Assembly: GCF_014692495.1 (NCBI RefSeq)
Contig: NZ_JACOIJ010000005.1
Coordinates: 1 to 64,000 of the forward strand
Direction of reading: 5' to 3'
DNA: 64,000 nt
From: Sphingobacterium litopenaei
GTDB lineage: Bacteria; Bacteroidota; Bacteroidia; Sphingobacteriales; Sphingobacteriaceae
Shown: in pieces, positions 55,188 to 64,000 of the stretch
How positions within the stretch are numbered: the stretch's first letter is position 1
Layout of the letters: each line of letters starts with the position of its first letter
Program-made: the position numbers and the translations under genes
Notes under the pieces: model-generated
The model's database searches: none
What the model saw: only the letters and a program-made list of their open reading frames with translations
What the model was told of the DNA's origin: nothing

Positions 55188-56024
55188 TTATTTACTCAAT
55201 TCTTCTATCTGACGATCAATGTATTGAGATAGGGTCGGATCAGCAGCTAACTCTTTGCTCTTTGTATAAGCAGCGATAGCTTCTGACTTTTGACCAATTT
55301 TTTCGTAAGCTGTTGCTAAATAGAAATACGATTCAGCGTCAGCCTTTATTTCTATGACGGTCTTAAAACGGTCGATCGCACGATCAAACTGTCCAGACTG
55401 CATTGAAAACAAACCTAAAGTTTTATTAGCGTCTAAGTTTTTCGGATCGGCTTGCACCACTTCACGCAATAAAGCGATACCTGCCATTGGATTATTAGAA
55501 CCTGTTACCAATGAAGCACCAAGACCAGTCTTAGCCGCTAAATTGTTAGCATCAATATCCACCGCTTTCTGATAAGATTCAATAGCCAATTTGTTCAACG
55601 CAGATGCTAATGCAGTATCTTGTTGATTGGTATATCCCTCACGGAAAGCATCTCCCGACTTCACCCAATAGTCCAATTTTGGTGTCACCTCGGCCATCTC
55701 TTTGTAGATGAACCCTTGCGGAATAGGTTTCGCCAAATCCTCCCACTTAGAAGCTAATGACTGCAACAAAGAAACTTTCTCTTCTCCCTCTGCTTTCTCT
55801 ACTTGACCTTCTAAAGCCGAAATTTCTTCAGCGATAGCGGTATTGATTCCTTGTTTTGCTAATTCAGAAACACTTTTCAATGTATACATTGAAGATGATT
55901 CGTCGGCAGCCGCAGTAGTGTTTTGCTCTTGCTTATCTACCAAACCCTTAATAGGCTGCGCTAACAAGGCACCTATCATCACCACCACGATTACGATTAC
56001 AACAATTTGTTTGGTATTAAGCAT
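55188..56024 (-). CDS. TPR-repeat inner-membrane protein
   Basis: 278 residues. An N-terminal membrane anchor (IVVIVIVVVMIGALLAQPI) is followed by a charged helical region and at least four TPR units from about residue 135: LAIESYQKAVDIDANNLAAK, AGIALLREVVQADPKNLDAN, FDRAIDRFKTVIEIKADAES, SEAIAAYTKSKELAADP. TPRs mediate protein contacts; function unknown. It starts 14 bases after HU and precedes the small basic-protein gene, an arrangement seen in related genomes, but its role there is not established. Confidence 0.85.
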   Translation of the reverse strand: MLNTKQIVVIVIVVVMIGALLAQPIKGLVDKQEQNTTAAADESSSMYTLKSVSELAKQGINTAIAEEISALEGQVEKAEGEEKVSLLQSLASKWEDLAKPIPQGFIYKEMAEVTPKLDYWVKSGDAFREGYTNQQDTALASALNKLAIESYQKAVDIDANNLAAKTGLGASLVTGSNNPMAGIALLREVVQADPKNLDANKTLGLFSMQSGQFDRAIDRFKTVIEIKADAESYFYLATAYEKIGQKSEAIAAYTKSKELAADPTLSQYIDRQIEELSK

Positions 56025-56038
56025 AAAGCGAATTTAAA

Positions 56039-56332
56039 TTATTTTTTTACTTTATTACCATTTTTTACTTTTTCTACAAAAACTTTTGCAGGTTTAAAGC
56101 TAGGCACGAAGTGCTCTGGGATAATAATAGCTGTGTTTTTTGATATATTACGTGCAGTTTTCTCCGCTCTTTTCTTTACCACGAAACTTCCAAAACCTCT
56201 AACATACACGTTCTCACCTTCAATCATCGCATTTTTTACAACCTTGAAGAACGCTTCAACCGTTTCTTGTACATCAACCTTCTCTAGACCAGTCTTGGTA
56301 GAGATTTCTGCAATAATTTCTGCTTTAGTCAT
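56039..56332 (-). CDS. HU/IHF-family nucleoid protein
   Basis: 97 residues from the ATG at 56332 (the frame extends 13 codons upstream, but MTKAEIIAEIS is the family N-terminus). The body has ETVEAFFKVVKNAMIEGENV and the DNA-binding arm YVRGFGSFVVKKRAEKTARN, followed by PEHFVPSFKPAKVFVEKV. HU proteins bend DNA and compact the chromosome. It is the first gene of the HU-TPR-small protein cluster. Confidence 0.95.
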   Translation of the reverse strand: MTKAEIIAEISTKTGLEKVDVQETVEAFFKVVKNAMIEGENVYVRGFGSFVVKKRAEKTARNISKNTAIIIPEHFVPSFKPAKVFVEKVKNGNKVKK

Positions 56333-56537
56333 ATCTAATAATCTGTAATAATTTATTTCTCCACTACCCACATTTGGGGATGCAAAATTATCGTTTTTTC
56401 ATGATGTTTAAAAATATTTTGAAGTATTTATCAAACATATTTTTTTCATAATCAAACGTTTAAGCATATTACCTATCTCTACCGTATTCAAAATAGTCTG
56501 CAAATCTACAATTATTTAGTTGATTTTCAAACTATTA

Positions 56538-57602
56538 TTAAACATGACTCTGTAAAACCTCTGTTAGCTTTTGTATATCATTTTCGCTGTGTAAAGCCGA
56601 AATTACGATTCTATTTAGAAGCGCACTTGTCGGTAAAGGGTAGGGAAAACTGGAAATAAGTATATCATTTTGATATAAATGGCGATATAAATTCGAATTG
56701 ATTGAAGTAAAAACCGGAAAATCTGAGACATGATTTATTCCCCAGCTCGGCTTTAAGTAAGAAGATAGAAGTCGGATATTCTGTTGAAGTTTATCGAAAG
56801 CTTCATTATAAATTGCTTGACTTTTTACTAAAGCATAAATAAAAGCCGGACTACTTGGCGAAGCCCCCATAAAAATTGGGCATTGCTTTATTTTAGCAAT
56901 TACCTCCTTATCGCCTAAGACCAACCCTGCATCGGTTCCTAATCCTTTAGCCAAAGAAGCCACGACAACCACATCAATATGTGTACAAGCGGATAAAGCC
57001 AATATATTAGCCGAAATCGAATCTTTATTAACAACGCCTAAACCATGCGAATCATCTAAAATTAATATAACCTTCTTAGAGTGCTTGATATTTTTAAGAG
57101 GGCTGAAATCGTATAACTCTGGTTTCAGATTGTCTATTGCATTTGCAATTATCACAAAGTTTTCTTCAGATGAATCATTAATCTCCTTTACGACTGAAGT
57201 AATCCATTCACTAAAGTCTTCTGCCAACACATTTGGCTTGTCCGCAATCCATAAAGCCGGATGGGAATTTGGAGCATAATAGATTTTTCCATTCAAAGCC
57301 AAGCTTTTCACAGTCGCTTGCGCAGCCAAATATCCGCTGGAAAAGAGAGCCGTATCAGCATATCCAAATCGGGCAGCCAATACCGCTTCTGCCTCATCAT
57401 ATATTCCTAATTGTACGTTATTAGATCGAGAAGTCCCATTATTTAATCCATACAGTTGAATTCCTTCTTTTACCAAGAGTTGGTATTCGGGATTTACCAA
57501 AAAGCCTAAATATGCGGTGCCACCAAAAAATAAGTATTCCCTCTGGTCCATGGCAATGATACGACCTGTTGGCTGATGTAGATGTCTAAATGAATTCATC
57601 AT
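56538..57602 (-). CDS. BioF-like fold-type I PLP enzyme
   Basis: 354 residues from the ATG at 57602 (the next codon is also ATG; an earlier TTG is unlikely). It is shorter than classical BioF or serine palmitoyltransferase (about 390). Seen: GGTAYLGFLVNPEY, GLNNGTSRSNN where GTGxxGSR is usual, ILDDSHGLGVVN for the PLP-ring contact, and ASLAKGLGTDAGLVLGD with the Schiff-base Lys. It may act on an amino acid and acyl donor like other alpha-oxoamine synthases, but the degenerate motifs leave substrate open. Its neighbours, HU and an outer-membrane protein, give no pathway clue. Confidence 0.75.
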   Translation of the reverse strand: MMNSFRHLHQPTGRIIAMDQREYLFFGGTAYLGFLVNPEYQLLVKEGIQLYGLNNGTSRSNNVQLGIYDEAEAVLAARFGYADTALFSSGYLAAQATVKSLALNGKIYYAPNSHPALWIADKPNVLAEDFSEWITSVVKEINDSSEENFVIIANAIDNLKPELYDFSPLKNIKHSKKVILILDDSHGLGVVNKDSISANILALSACTHIDVVVVASLAKGLGTDAGLVLGDKEVIAKIKQCPIFMGASPSSPAFIYALVKSQAIYNEAFDKLQQNIRLLSSYLKPSWGINHVSDFPVFTSINSNLYRHLYQNDILISSFPYPLPTSALLNRIVISALHSENDIQKLTEVLQSHV

Positions 57603-57646
57603 AGGTTCAATTTGCAAGCAAATGTAGTCATTCAGAAAAATTAAGA

Positions 57647-58105
57647 CTAATACAAATGATAATTCAACGGAAGACTCAATCCCAAACTGAAATTAAAGCC
57701 TTTGATAGGTGGAAGATTATCCTTTTGCTTTAATTCAAAACCATATCCTGCACCGACCTCAACGATATTGAATAAGCCAACACCGACTTTTGGAGATATA
57801 GTATAAGGAGTAATTTCAGTTTTGATAAAAGGCCAAACTCCCTTTGCACTTAAATAGTACGTAATGCCCAGTTCGGGAATTAAATACGCTTTTTTATGCT
57901 CGAAAGTTAAGTTCGCCCCAGCATCAAACCTTATATAATTAGCATATCCTATATCTGTTAATCCCCAGAAGGAAGCCTTTAAAAAACTTTTCTCTTGATA
58001 TTGATACCCTAATGAAGGTCCAACTATCCAATTGGATTTTTTCACTTGCTGTGCATAACTAATATTAGATAGTATTAAAAAGATAAAAATCCAGAATATT
58101 CTCAT
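57647..58105 (-). CDS. Small outer-membrane beta-barrel-like protein
   Basis: 152 residues from the ATG at 58105 (an upstream TTG is less likely). A signal peptide ends NISYAQ. The mature part alternates polar and hydrophobic residues in short Gly- and aromatic-rich strands (WIVGPSLGYQYQ, IRFDAGANLTFEHKKAYLIP, VGVGLFNIVEVGAGYGFEL), as in small outer-membrane barrels. No conserved family recognised. It ends 44 bases before the BioF-like gene on the same strand, so the two may be co-transcribed. Confidence 0.6.
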   Translation of the reverse strand: MRIFWIFIFLILSNISYAQQVKKSNWIVGPSLGYQYQEKSFLKASFWGLTDIGYANYIRFDAGANLTFEHKKAYLIPELGITYYLSAKGVWPFIKTEITPYTISPKVGVGLFNIVEVGAGYGFELKQKDNLPPIKGFNFSLGLSLPLNYHLY

Positions 58106-58273
58106 GTCATTAATTTTATTTACCAATTGTAAAGATAACTTAAATATGAATGCCTATAGATTTTGTTTAAAACAGATATCACCACAAAAATTAAACACAC
58201 TATTACATTATTTTTTTAAAAAACATGTAATCAATTGTCGTAGTTTAAAAATATCTTCGTAATATTACTTTAT

Positions 58274-58302
58274 GTGTAATTATTATCCCACAATAATTGC
58301 AC
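58274..58302. promoter_or_regulatory. Inverted repeat upstream of the fifth susC
   Basis: GTGTAATTATT (58274-58284) and AATAATTGCAC (58292-58302) are inverse copies with one mismatch and 7 bases between. It ends 19 bases before the susC ATG. It could be a regulator-binding site or a leader hairpin. Confidence 0.4.
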
Positions 58303-58321
58303 CCAAATTATAAACTATCTT

Positions 58322-61300
58322 ATGAAAAAAAGTAAACCGATCAAAACCCCATGGAAGAGGAATGTCATGCGTTCTCCTCAATTTCGTAGATGCTCAGTAA
58401 TAGCTGTATTATTATGTAATACTATTATTGCTCATGCAATCGATTCCGAGACAGTAGGTCGATCAGCCAGCATATTGTTCCAACAAAGTAAGATTTACAC
58501 AGGTACTGTTAAAGATGTTAGTGGAAACATATTGCAAGGTGTATCAATCTCCCTAAAAGATCAAAAAAATGCATTAACCTCAACTGACATTAATGGTCGA
58601 TTCGTTGTCGAAGTCGAAGCAAAATCCATCCTAGTTTTTAAACTGGTGGGCTATACCCCAGTTGAAGTTCCACTTGATGGAATTCAGAATAATATAAGTG
58701 TAACCCTGACTGAAGATTCTCAAGGAATAGACGAAGTGGTTGTAGTAGGATTTGGAACGCAAAAAAAAGAGAGTAATGTTGGATCACAATCTACAATCAA
58801 ACGCGCTGAATTAAAAGTGCCCGTTGCCAATTTGTCTACAGCAATAGCGGGACGTCTGGCAGGTGTAGTAGCAACACAACGCAGCGGAGGACCAGGAAGT
58901 GATGGGGCTAACCTATTTGTACGTGGTGTAGCAACTTTTGCTAGTTCTCCACAAACTCCTTTACTCATAGTTGATGGTGTTCCAGATCGAGATATTAACA
59001 ACATTGATCCCGAAGATATTGAGAGTTTCACAATACTAAAAGACGCAACAGCAACAGCAGTATACGGTACTAGAGGAGCTAACGGTGTAATCATTATCAA
59101 TACACGTAAAGGTAAAGCTGGCAAACCATCAATATCCGCAGAAGTACAACAAGGGATTACTGGATTTACCTATTTACCTGAATTTGTAGATGGTCCTACT
59201 TTTATGGAATTATTTAATGAGGGCCTGACTATGCGTGGTAAAAACGCGTTTTATGATGAGGAAAGAATAGAAAAACACAGAACAGGAGAAGATCCAGATT
59301 TATATCCTAATGTGAATTGGTATGAGGTTCTTTTCAATGACAACGCGACCAATAACCGTGTAAACGTAAATATAACTGGTGGAGCAGATGTAGCCAATTA
59401 CTATTTGTCTTTAGGCTATTACAATGAGACTGGTCAATTTAAAACTGAAGATATTGATACCTATAACTCTGCGTTAAAAGAGGATAGATTTAATTTTACC
59501 AGTAATTTGACTGTAAACATCACACCAAGGACAAAACTTGATTTTGGATTAAATGGCTATTTGAAAAATTACAATGAACCTGCACGTGGTAGAAACAGCA
59601 TTTTTGCGCTAGCTACTGAGGCATCCCCACATATTATTCCTGTTCAGTATTCTGACGGATCATGGTCTTTTGTTAGAGGGGCTTCCGAAAATCCTTATAA
59701 AGCTTTGACACAGTCTGGTATTAACAATAGATATGATAATGTCGTAAGATCAAATCTAAGGCTTACTCAGAATCTTGATATGATAACCAATGGTCTAAGC
59801 ACAAGCGGACTATTTGCATTTGATGTTTTTGGACAAACAATACTATCTAGAAGTAGGAACTTACCTTCTTATTTTGCCGAAGGAAGAGATACGGAAGGGA
59901 ATCTAATATTAACCAACACTGGAACAGGATCACCTGACTTAAGCTTTAGTTTAAATAGGTCATCAACTAGACGACTGTATGCAGAGGCATCCTTAAATTA
60001 CAATCGTGAATTTGGCTTACACGACGTTGGTGGCTTATTACTTTTCAATCAGTCAGACTTTTCAGACGCGGGTTCAGGTGTCAACTCATACCAAGCTGCT
60101 ATACCTTACCGAAATCGAAATCTAGTAGGAAGAGCCACATACGCTTACGACAGAAAATATCTATTTGAAAGCAACTTCTCTTATTCTGGCTCGGACAACT
60201 TCACACCAAACAATCGATTTGGCTTATTTTCTTCCTTAGGACTTGGATGGGTTGTTTCTAACGAAGGCTTCTTTGAATCCGCAAAAGATTATATCCAACA
60301 TTTAAAACTAAGATATTCTTACGGTACTTCCGGAAATTCTAATACCTCTGATCGCTTTCTATACTTAACTCGATACAGTCAGTCAGGAGGTTCGTATAAT
60401 TTTGGTACTCCTGGTTCTCAAAGAGGGTACACAGGATATATAGAGTCACTATTACGTGGTGATGTAACATGGGAAACATCATATAGACATAATGTTGGAG
60501 TTGAGTTAAATATTTTCGACAATAATTTACAAATTATAGCAGAACTCTTTAAAGAAGACCGAAAAGGTATTCTAATGCCTGGAGATAACATTCCATTTGT
60601 ATCTGGATTCCATGCAGGAAATATACCCTACAAAAATATTGGAGAAACGGCAAATAAGGGTATTGATTTAACATTGGAATATAATAAACATATGTCCAAT
60701 GGATTCTTCATGGCACGCGGAACAATGAACTACAACACAAACAGGGTGGTAATGGACAACAAACCACCTTGGGCTTTTCCATACTTAGATCGTGAGGGAC
60801 ATCGTATTTCACAACGATTCGGATATATAGACCAAGGACTTTTTAAGTCAGAAGAAGAGATTGCGAATTCGGCTACCCAAGCAGGAGATGTTCGTGTAGG
60901 TGATATTCGATACAAAGATTTGAATGGTGATGGTATTATCAATTCGAACGATCAGACAGCTATTGGATATGGATCTACACCATTATTAACCTATGGTATC
61001 ACGCTTGGAGGAGGCTACAAGGGTTTTGACTTAAGTCTATTTTTCCAGGGATCCGGAATGGTTGATTTGAACTATTCAAGTGGACACGCGGTTACGCCTT
61101 TTTCCCAAGGTGCGACTTTCGGTAATATGTATACTAATTTGTTGGATCGTTGGGATTCAAATAATCCGGACAAAAAAACTCTTTACCCAAGATTATCCAC
61201 AAACGAAACTGTCACTACAAACTACTATACTAGCACCTGGTGGTTAAAAAGATCTGATTTTATACGTCTTAAACAGGCAGAATTTGGCTATAACTTTGAA

Positions 61301-61477
61301 AATAAATCATGGTTATCTCGCGTGGGTGTTGCAAAGATGCGAATTTATGCAAATGGAACTAACTTATTTACCATTTCTCGATGGGACTTTTGGGATCCAG
61401 AGTTGGGTGACGGAAGGGGAACTGCATATCCAATAACAAGGGTATACAATATCGGATTAAGATTGAACTTTAAATAA
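58322..61477 (+). CDS. SusC-like TonB-linked transporter
   Basis: 1051 residues. The N-terminus is long and basic before a hydrophobic signal core (CSVIAVLLCNTIIAHA); a start at the internal ATG 58367 is also possible. No STN domain is seen. A carboxypeptidase-regulatory-like domain follows (YTGTVKDVSGNILQGVSISL), then plug (VVVGFGTQKKESNVGSQSTI, AVYGTRGANGVIIINTRKG) and barrel ending RVYNIGLRLNFK. The divergent upstream gene is not a regulator, and no ECF or LacI gene adjoins, so control must come from elsewhere or from downstream of the window. Confidence 0.95.
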   Translation: MKKSKPIKTPWKRNVMRSPQFRRCSVIAVLLCNTIIAHAIDSETVGRSASILFQQSKIYTGTVKDVSGNILQGVSISLKDQKNALTSTDINGRFVVEVEAKSILVFKLVGYTPVEVPLDGIQNNISVTLTEDSQGIDEVVVVGFGTQKKESNVGSQSTIKRAELKVPVANLSTAIAGRLAGVVATQRSGGPGSDGANLFVRGVATFASSPQTPLLIVDGVPDRDINNIDPEDIESFTILKDATATAVYGTRGANGVIIINTRKGKAGKPSISAEVQQGITGFTYLPEFVDGPTFMELFNEGLTMRGKNAFYDEERIEKHRTGEDPDLYPNVNWYEVLFNDNATNNRVNVNITGGADVANYYLSLGYYNETGQFKTEDIDTYNSALKEDRFNFTSNLTVNITPRTKLDFGLNGYLKNYNEPARGRNSIFALATEASPHIIPVQYSDGSWSFVRGASENPYKALTQSGINNRYDNVVRSNLRLTQNLDMITNGLSTSGLFAFDVFGQTILSRSRNLPSYFAEGRDTEGNLILTNTGTGSPDLSFSLNRSSTRRLYAEASLNYNREFGLHDVGGLLLFNQSDFSDAGSGVNSYQAAIPYRNRNLVGRATYAYDRKYLFESNFSYSGSDNFTPNNRFGLFSSLGLGWVVSNEGFFESAKDYIQHLKLRYSYGTSGNSNTSDRFLYLTRYSQSGGSYNFGTPGSQRGYTGYIESLLRGDVTWETSYRHNVGVELNIFDNNLQIIAELFKEDRKGILMPGDNIPFVSGFHAGNIPYKNIGETANKGIDLTLEYNKHMSNGFFMARGTMNYNTNRVVMDNKPPWAFPYLDREGHRISQRFGYIDQGLFKSEEEIANSATQAGDVRVGDIRYKDLNGDGIINSNDQTAIGYGSTPLLTYGITLGGGYKGFDLSLFFQGSGMVDLNYSSGHAVTPFSQGATFGNMYTNLLDRWDSNNPDKKTLYPRLSTNETVTTNYYTSTWWLKRSDFIRLKQAEFGYNFENKSWLSRVGVAKMRIYANGTNLFTISRWDFWDPELGDGRGTAYPITRVYNIGLRLNFK

Positions 61478-61484
61478 GATTACT

Positions 61485-63314
61485 ATGAAATTTAATTATA
61501 AAAAAATAACGTTTGCCTTACTGTTGGGAATTGCTACAATAACACATAATAGCTGTAACGATAAATTTTTTGATGCCCAACCAGACAATTTATTAAATAT
61601 TGAAACTATTTTTTCAAATCGTGCGCAAACTGAGAATTATTGGGGAGGACTATATGCACGTATTCCTGACATTTGGGATCAACCGTATGCTTTTTACTTT
61701 TCATCAATTACAGATGAGATGGATATTTCAAACTGGCAAGAATTCGCACAAAATTCAGGCGCACTTTCTGCCGACAATGTAAACACCTCATATGTAGATT
61801 ATTATAATAAAATAAGGCAATGCCAGATTTTTATTGATAATGTTGATAAATGTGATGAATTATTAATAACTGAAAATGGTCCTACCATAGTAAAGCAGTA
61901 TAAAGCTGAAGCAAAATTCTTACGCGCCTATTATTATTGGTTAGTAATGAAAATGCATGGACCTGCAGTGTTGCTACCCATGAATGTAGATGAAGCAGGT
62001 GCTGATAATTATCAAATTCCAAGAAGCTCTTGGGATGAGTGTGTAACGTTTGTACTCGACTTAATTAACGAAGCATTAATTGATTTGCCAGTAGAACATT
62101 ACCAGCAAAACACCTCTACACCTGATGGCTCTCAATTAGGACGTATAAATAAAATGGTAGCTGAGGCATTAAAATCTGAAATTACACTATTTCATGCTAG
62201 TCCATTGTATAATGGGAATACAGATTTAGCCAATTGGAAAAATCTTGATGGTAAACAATTAATTAATCAATCATACGACGCTAGTAAATGGAAAGCTGCA
62301 GCAACACAAGCAAAGGTTGCTATTGATTTAGCATTGGCTAATGGTAAAGATTTATTTGTGAGAAATGGCAACAGTACTTTTGAAACAGGATTTCTTTCTA
62401 CACGAGATTTATTCTGGGATGGTTATCAAAAAGAGGGAATATGGATAAGGCCAAGTACTCAAAGAGAACAGTGGGAGAGACATGCTTCGCCAAGGGCTGT
62501 TGTAGGTACACCATATAATGGTTTAGCAGTACCACAAGAATTAGTTGATGATTTTAGAATGGCCGATGGTAGTACGATAAGTCAGAGTGCAACTTATAAT
62601 GAAAACACATACGTAAATGCAAATACAGATTATTACGTATCTGGCACAAATACAATGTACACCAATAGGGAGCCTCGCTTTTATGCATATATTACCTTCA
62701 ATGGATCCAAAATCCCAGGTGTTGCAAAATCTGGTATGAATCGCGTAGAATATTATTCAACAGGAAATTCAGGAAAAAATGGCGCTCCTCGTGACTGGCC
62801 AAAGACTGGTTACACTGCTAGAAAAAATATTCATCCAGGATATGGATTTAATCCATCTACTACTACAAATAGGGTTGCTATGTTAATCAGACTATCTGAG
62901 CTTTACTTAAATTATGCGGAAGCATTGAATGAGGCAGAGCCAAATAATCCAGATATATTAATTTACCTTAATAAGATACGTAACCGAGCAGGATTACCGT
63001 CTTTAGCCTCTGGTTTATCTCAAGCTCAGATGCGCGAGCACATAAGAATGGAGCGTCGTATCGAATTATGTTTTGAGGGTAAGAGATATTTTGATGTTAG
63101 GCGATGGAAAGTAGCAGATCAAGAGGGGTATTATCAAGGAGGAATCATTACTGGAATGGACATGTCAAAAGGGACACATCTAAGCGATCCAGCATTTCAT
63201 CAACGTGTCGTGGCTGTAGAAAGAGCAGACTGGAACGATAAGAATTATTTTATGCCTTGGCATCAAATGGAAATTGATCGAAACAAAGCTTTAGTCCAAA
63301 TTCCTGGTTATTAA
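61485..63314 (+). CDS. SusD/RagB family lipoprotein
   Basis: 609 residues; the signal sequence ends ITHNSCND, a lipidated Cys near residue 24. SusD traits: QYKAEAKFLRAYYYWLVMKM, AMLIRLSELYLNYAEALNEA, LNKIRNRAGLPS and MERRIELCFEGKRYFDVRRW. It pairs with the SusC 7 bases upstream and precedes the DUF1735-type lipoprotein by 10 bases. The ligand is unknown as the enzyme genes of this locus lie past the window edge. Confidence 0.95.
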   Translation: MKFNYKKITFALLLGIATITHNSCNDKFFDAQPDNLLNIETIFSNRAQTENYWGGLYARIPDIWDQPYAFYFSSITDEMDISNWQEFAQNSGALSADNVNTSYVDYYNKIRQCQIFIDNVDKCDELLITENGPTIVKQYKAEAKFLRAYYYWLVMKMHGPAVLLPMNVDEAGADNYQIPRSSWDECVTFVLDLINEALIDLPVEHYQQNTSTPDGSQLGRINKMVAEALKSEITLFHASPLYNGNTDLANWKNLDGKQLINQSYDASKWKAAATQAKVAIDLALANGKDLFVRNGNSTFETGFLSTRDLFWDGYQKEGIWIRPSTQREQWERHASPRAVVGTPYNGLAVPQELVDDFRMADGSTISQSATYNENTYVNANTDYYVSGTNTMYTNREPRFYAYITFNGSKIPGVAKSGMNRVEYYSTGNSGKNGAPRDWPKTGYTARKNIHPGYGFNPSTTTNRVAMLIRLSELYLNYAEALNEAEPNNPDILIYLNKIRNRAGLPSLASGLSQAQMREHIRMERRIELCFEGKRYFDVRRWKVADQEGYYQGGIITGMDMSKGTHLSDPAFHQRVVAVERADWNDKNYFMPWHQMEIDRNKALVQIPGY

Positions 63315-63324
63315 TTTAAAAATC

Positions 63325-64000
63325 ATGAAAAAAATAAATATATCATTACTTATCATCTATGTAAGTTTCACCGCTTTGTTTTCGTGCAAAGAAAGCGTTC
63401 CAACATATGAACAATTAAATGATACGCGTGAGCAAGCATGGTTAAGTGTACAGAAGGCAGCAAACGGTCAACAAGATTTAATTTTGTTTCCTCAAGTTGA
63501 GGAACGAAAAGATGTATTCAGAGTAAATTATGGTGGTGTCGGATATCCTGCTGAAGATTTGAAGATTACAATTTCACAAGATCAAAAAGCATTAGATAGC
63601 TTAAATAAAATTAGACAAAACAGAGGTTTACAACCACTACTCCCTTTTCCTGCTGATGCGTTTTCGCTTGACATATCCAGCACAGATATTAAGTCAGGAA
63701 CGACCAGCTCTGAATTTATAACTTTAACGTATAAACCTGAAAAGTTTGACCTAACAAAGGAATATATGCTTGCTCTCACAGCGAGTAATAGTCAAGGTTA
63801 TAAATTTAGGGAGGGCAATAGCACTATTTTTTATTATGCAGCAGTTGTTGAAAGACTAAAACCTAAAACTAAGTGGACTGCCAAGGTTTCAACAATTCAC
63901 ACAGGAGAATCAATTGGTATACCTGGTGCAATAATAGACGGCAATATAAATACGTTTTGGCATACTCCATATGGTGGTGGTTCACCAAATTATCCACATT
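63325..64000 (+). CDS. DUF1735/discoidin-type surface lipoprotein (3' end cut by window)
   Basis: An open frame runs from ATG 63325 to the window end (225 codons, no stop). MKKINISLLIIYVSFTALFSC is a lipoprotein signal. Residues about 30-170 match the DUF1735 (BT_3987-type N-terminal) domain found in surface proteins of susCD operons. From about 195 GIPGAIIDGNINTFWHTPYG has the look of the start of an F5/8 type C (discoidin/CBM32) domain. Such proteins bind glycans at the cell surface next to SusD. The C-terminal part, which could carry a catalytic domain, is outside the window. Confidence 0.85.
   Translation, partial: MKKINISLLIIYVSFTALFSCKESVPTYEQLNDTREQAWLSVQKAANGQQDLILFPQVEERKDVFRVNYGGVGYPAEDLKITISQDQKALDSLNKIRQNRGLQPLLPFPADAFSLDISSTDIKSGTTSSEFITLTYKPEKFDLTKEYMLALTASNSQGYKFREGNSTIFYYAAVVERLKPKTKWTAKVSTIHTGESIGIPGAIIDGNINTFWHTPYGGGSPNYPH

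Noticed and set aside
1..64000. CRISPR arrays, tRNA or rRNA genes, prophage
   Set aside because: I saw no regularly spaced direct repeats, no tRNA-like cloverleaf sequence and no phage structural genes while reading the gaps and genes.

Overview
The window is AT-rich DNA from a Bacteroidota bacterium, most likely a member of the Sphingobacteriaceae (Sphingobacterium/Pedobacter type). This rests on five SusC/SusD pairs, three ECF-sigma/FecR anti-sigma cassettes, -33/-7 promoters of the TTG-N19/20-TAnnTTTG type, weak A-rich ribosome binding sites, and housekeeping genes of that phylum (prfB with its frameshift, a 29-residue basic ribosome-associated protein, HU, RNase G). Most of the window is a glycan-foraging island in which five nutrient-uptake loci are interleaved with a few core genes.

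Layout. 1-3622: a TnpB (IS200/IS605-type) remnant with a terminal-type hairpin, a doubtful small ORF, a VOC-fold protein, then an alpha-oxoamine-synthase-family PLP enzyme followed by a TetR regulator. 3681-20250: an N-acetylglucosamine region made of two minus-strand operons. One is susC-susD-FAS1/CBM/CSPG lipoprotein-GH16-like lipoprotein-nagB. The other is nagA-lacI-GH20-GH20-nagP. Each has its own LacI-family repressor and its own long perfect palindromic operator. 20603-28053 (plus strand): ECF sigma, FecR, SusC without an STN domain, SusD, and a Tat-exported purple-acid-phosphatase-type enzyme. 28361-32028: LuxR-type regulator, pgi and prfB. 32301-41942 (minus): ECF sigma, FecR, STN-SusC, SusD, GH16, GH29. 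42228-53217 (minus): ECF sigma, FecR, STN-SusC, SusD, BACON lipoprotein, sulfatase, GH110-type enzyme. 53328-56332 (minus): HU, TPR membrane protein, the 29-residue basic protein, RNase G. 56538-58105: a second oxoamine-synthase-like enzyme and a small outer-membrane protein. 58322-64000: the start of a fifth locus (SusC, SusD, DUF1735/discoidin lipoprotein), cut by the window edge.

How the genes fit together (inference). The enzymes listed (two beta-hexosaminidases, fucosidase, sulfatase, likely alpha-1,3-galactosidase, two GH16-type proteins) suit removal of caps and backbone from sulfated, fucosylated, GlcNAc-containing glycans such as mucin-type O-glycans. Released GlcNAc would enter by NagP, be phosphorylated by a kinase not present here, and pass through NagA and NagB to fructose-6-phosphate. 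The reader should note three signals that gene calling alone misses: the complete prfB with its +1 frameshift; two plus-strand intrinsic terminators lying antisense in the fecR-susC gaps of the two STN-type loci, which suggest DonS-like antisense RNAs; and the operator/promoter overlaps of the two LacI systems.
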